Made by a program: the position numbers and the translations under genes | Shown here: positions 17,001 through 17,391 of the stretch, piece by piece | How positions within the stretch are numbered: the stretch's first letter is position 1 | How the letters are laid out: each line of letters opens with the position of its first letter | Assembly: GCA_002372815.1 (NCBI GenBank) | Contig: DFIR01000020.1 | Location: 20,639-38,029, forward strand | DNA: 17,391 nt | Direction: 5' to 3' | From: Lachnospiraceae bacterium UBA3692 | GTDB lineage: Bacteria; Bacillota; Clostridia; Lachnospirales; Lachnospiraceae | Notes under the pieces: generated by a model | Database searches by the model: none | The model's input: the letters and a program-made list of their open reading frames with translations, nothing else | What the model was told of the DNA's origin: nothing

Positions 17001-17156
17001 GGCTGCCTGCTCTCCGTGCCGCTCGAGGAAGGCTCCAATGAGATTCTCCTCCGCTATCACGTTCCCGGCCTGCGCGCGGGGCTCGCTCTGACCGTTGCCT
17101 CGGCCATCGCGCTGCTTCTGCTGCACTTTCTGAGGAAGAAGCTAGTCAAATCATGA
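14070..17156 (+). CDS. YfhO-family membrane protein (GT-C-type glycosyltransferase-like)
   Basis: A large membrane protein of about 1028 residues. The first helix is LCLFSAALTGLIMLLLF (20-37), followed by MDAKIQYMDLFQYLKDVLDG (53-72) and LGVGMAGNYAYYLSSPLNLLLVFF (84-107), the conserved YfhO start with a catalytic-type aspartate (D54). Many helices follow, then a large extracytoplasmic part with SLAYGYAGIASYTS and a C-terminal LTVNGKEVKPHIFAGCLLSVPLEEG region before the last helix. B. subtilis YfhO glycosylates lipoteichoic acid, so a role in decorating a surface polymer is likely but not shown. Four low-complexity inserts (about 462-492, 545-584, 674-697, 862-892) interrupt the family pattern. 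The start at 14070 is chosen because the membrane helix follows soon; its RBS (AGAGG, one base away) is poor, and an ATG at 13986 in frame is the alternative. It is divergent from copy B. Confidence 0.9.
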   Translation: MNTNNTTTSKQWTTIGRRLCLCLFSAALTGLIMLLLFRRFGYAPFDNLSLACMDAKIQYMDLFQYLKDVLDGRASLSYTFSAQLGVGMAGNYAYYLSSPLNLLLVFFRKEQMPTFFDFLVVLKMMLAAGTFAYYVQARFSDRAGALFTVLLSLGYAFMQYNLFQSSNIMWLDAVYMLPLVLLGTWRTVHGGSGLLLGVSTGLMILFGWYGAGMACMFAAFWALYETALRTCSLEGRVSPVRDLVVPVLRCALYMLLGVFLSCILFLPAILNMRAGKGSLDLQLLLDLFRTSPLSAVSGYVIGYANEDGIPALFCGSLAIVGCGGYFASHTRPLREKVLGAALLVFVSLTFSWQPLYLLFSLLKKVGSYNYRFAFIGSFALLFLAASFFADIKKAPASAGQLLGATALFSVLLLVLNDPGVPFDTERYNYAPNTALLLLMTACAVCAYLYVRRDVLIAGDLPGKHSGEHSGEHSGEQLAKQPGNQLAKQPGSKAARLLCAAAALLLTCSELYVHAALLMDRYHIDDAYVFRNYSLEQQAQIEEVRALAAAGAADGSDGSTAGDAVTGNAADGSAGAAEGDAVPAWYRINQTRGRLIYDSDHLTSYYCDSLAYGYAGIASYTSCMDAAQMDFLDRLGYRSESASMQIVNQTVLAADSLLGVRYVLTDRPVGGLVPVGSGEAAADADGAASDGGATHNGKRIYENPYALPAAIVYDAANPLAEQLLTDELPEVRRPEVDAVLEPDPERFDNLEYYRSLLAVRQASSFTSIGEIDPFYFQEALWSALLGERSDLYRTLDYTTEDDGTSLTYTIRLPEDTAGRGSSAYDIYGILPWKKWMLGELHVSDEEWFGYAKWKSPTVFYIPDGGITAGGETPEASAEAAPSDAAGSAAPETVSIAYTASSRGQFKDGHFAALDLDRLGEVSSALQQRAASDLVVRDGYVSCSVTDAQPGQELFLSVPYVDGWTLTVNGKEVKPHIFAGCLLSVPLEEGSNEILLRYHVPGLRAGLALTVASAIALLLLHFLRKKLVKS
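15447..15542 (+). repeat. Two adjacent in-frame tandem repeats within the YfhO-family gene
   Basis: Four 12-bp units (consensus CATTCCGGGGAA; the first, 15447-15458, is degenerate) fill 15447-15494, encoding GKHSGEHSGEHSGE. Two 24-bp units follow at 15495-15518 and 15519-15542 with one mismatch, encoding QLAKQPGNQLAKQPGS. By the positive-inside rule the loop is probably cytoplasmic. Confidence 0.88.
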
Positions 17157-17164
17157 CTTGCCGG

Positions 17165-17391
17165 CGCCGGTCGTTATATCCACTGTGATTTAATCGTTTC
17201 TTCACAGCGGATATAACGATCGGCGAAAGAAACGTTATTTCCTCTGTGGTTTAATCGTTTTCTTCACAGCGGATATAACGACCGGCGTTAGAAACGTTAT
17301 TTCTTCTGTGGTTTCATCGTTTTCTTCACAGCGGATATAACGACCGGCGTTAGAAACGTTATTTCTTCTGTGGTTTAATCGTTTTCTTCAC
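17165..17391. repeat. Tandem array of 62-bp hairpin units, continuing beyond the window
   Basis: The right-arm sequence CACAGCGGATATAACG starts at 17203, 17265 and 17327 and begins again at 17389, an exact 62-base period. Each copy is preceded by a left arm: TCGTTATATCCACTGTG (17171), CGTTATTTCCTCTGTG (17233) and CGTTATTTCTTCTGTG (17295, 17357). Arm pairs are complementary at 14 or more positions and enclose a conserved 15-16 base loop (GTTTAATCGTTTTCTT). The first hairpin is the longest: 17165-17187 pairs with 17203-17225 with one mismatch and one G-U. It starts 8 bases after the YfhO stop. No T run follows the stems. Confidence 0.92.

Noticed and set aside
17165..17225. First array hairpin as the intrinsic terminator of the YfhO-family gene
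   Set aside because: The stem is strong but is followed by CGAAAGAAAC on the plus strand and has no T run on the minus strand either.
17165..17391. CRISPR array
   Set aside because: The whole 62-base period is repeated, including the parts that would be spacers; there are no unique spacers and no cas genes in the window.

Overview
The window is GC-rich DNA with low-GC, Firmicutes-style control signals (strong AAGGAG ribosome binding sites, TATAAT -10 boxes, hairpin-plus-T terminators). Gene content fits an anaerobic Clostridia genome, most likely Lachnospiraceae: a pyk - guanylate-kinase-like - holB operon, an FprA flavodiiron protein, GT-C membrane proteins, and secreted enzymes with choline-binding-type wall repeats. 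The organism assignment is inference; no rRNA or marker search was possible.

Layout. (1) 1-3269, minus strand: an operon read right to left, pyruvate kinase, a divergent guanylate kinase-like protein, DNA polymerase III delta prime (holB, TTG start), then the acidic N-terminus of a gene running off the left edge (by position perhaps ricT/yaaT). (2) 3400-4769, plus strand: an FprA-type flavodiiron protein with its own promoter, a palindrome inside that promoter, and a strong terminator. (3) 4796-7700: a DUF2079 multi-pass membrane protein (minus) divergent from an AraC-family regulator (plus); the regulator ends in a terminator overlapping its stop codon. (4) 7706-13818, minus strand: two tandem paralogues of about 960-990 residues, each a signal peptide, a metallo-beta-lactamase-fold esterase domain closely resembling the pneumococcal phosphorylcholine esterase Pce/CbpE, a long run of wall-binding repeats interrupted by lysine/arginine-rich arms, and a Thr/Glu/Ala-rich tail. 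Each has its own promoter and they are separated by a terminator. (5) 14070-17156, plus strand: a large YfhO-family GT-C-type membrane protein with several low-complexity inserts. (6) 17165-17391: a tandem array of 62-bp units, each a near-perfect hairpin, continuing past the right edge.

How the parts may work together. The left half is housekeeping (glycolysis, nucleotide metabolism, replication, oxygen/NO detoxification). The right half looks like a cell-envelope locus: two GT-C-type membrane proteins (YfhO relatives glycosylate lipoteichoic acid in Bacillus), two secreted wall-anchored Pce-like hydrolases that could trim a substituent from a surface polymer, and a sugar-sensor-type AraC regulator. 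The link is inference from neighbourhood and family knowledge. The most unusual items are the paired Pce-like enzymes with basic arms and the hairpin array.
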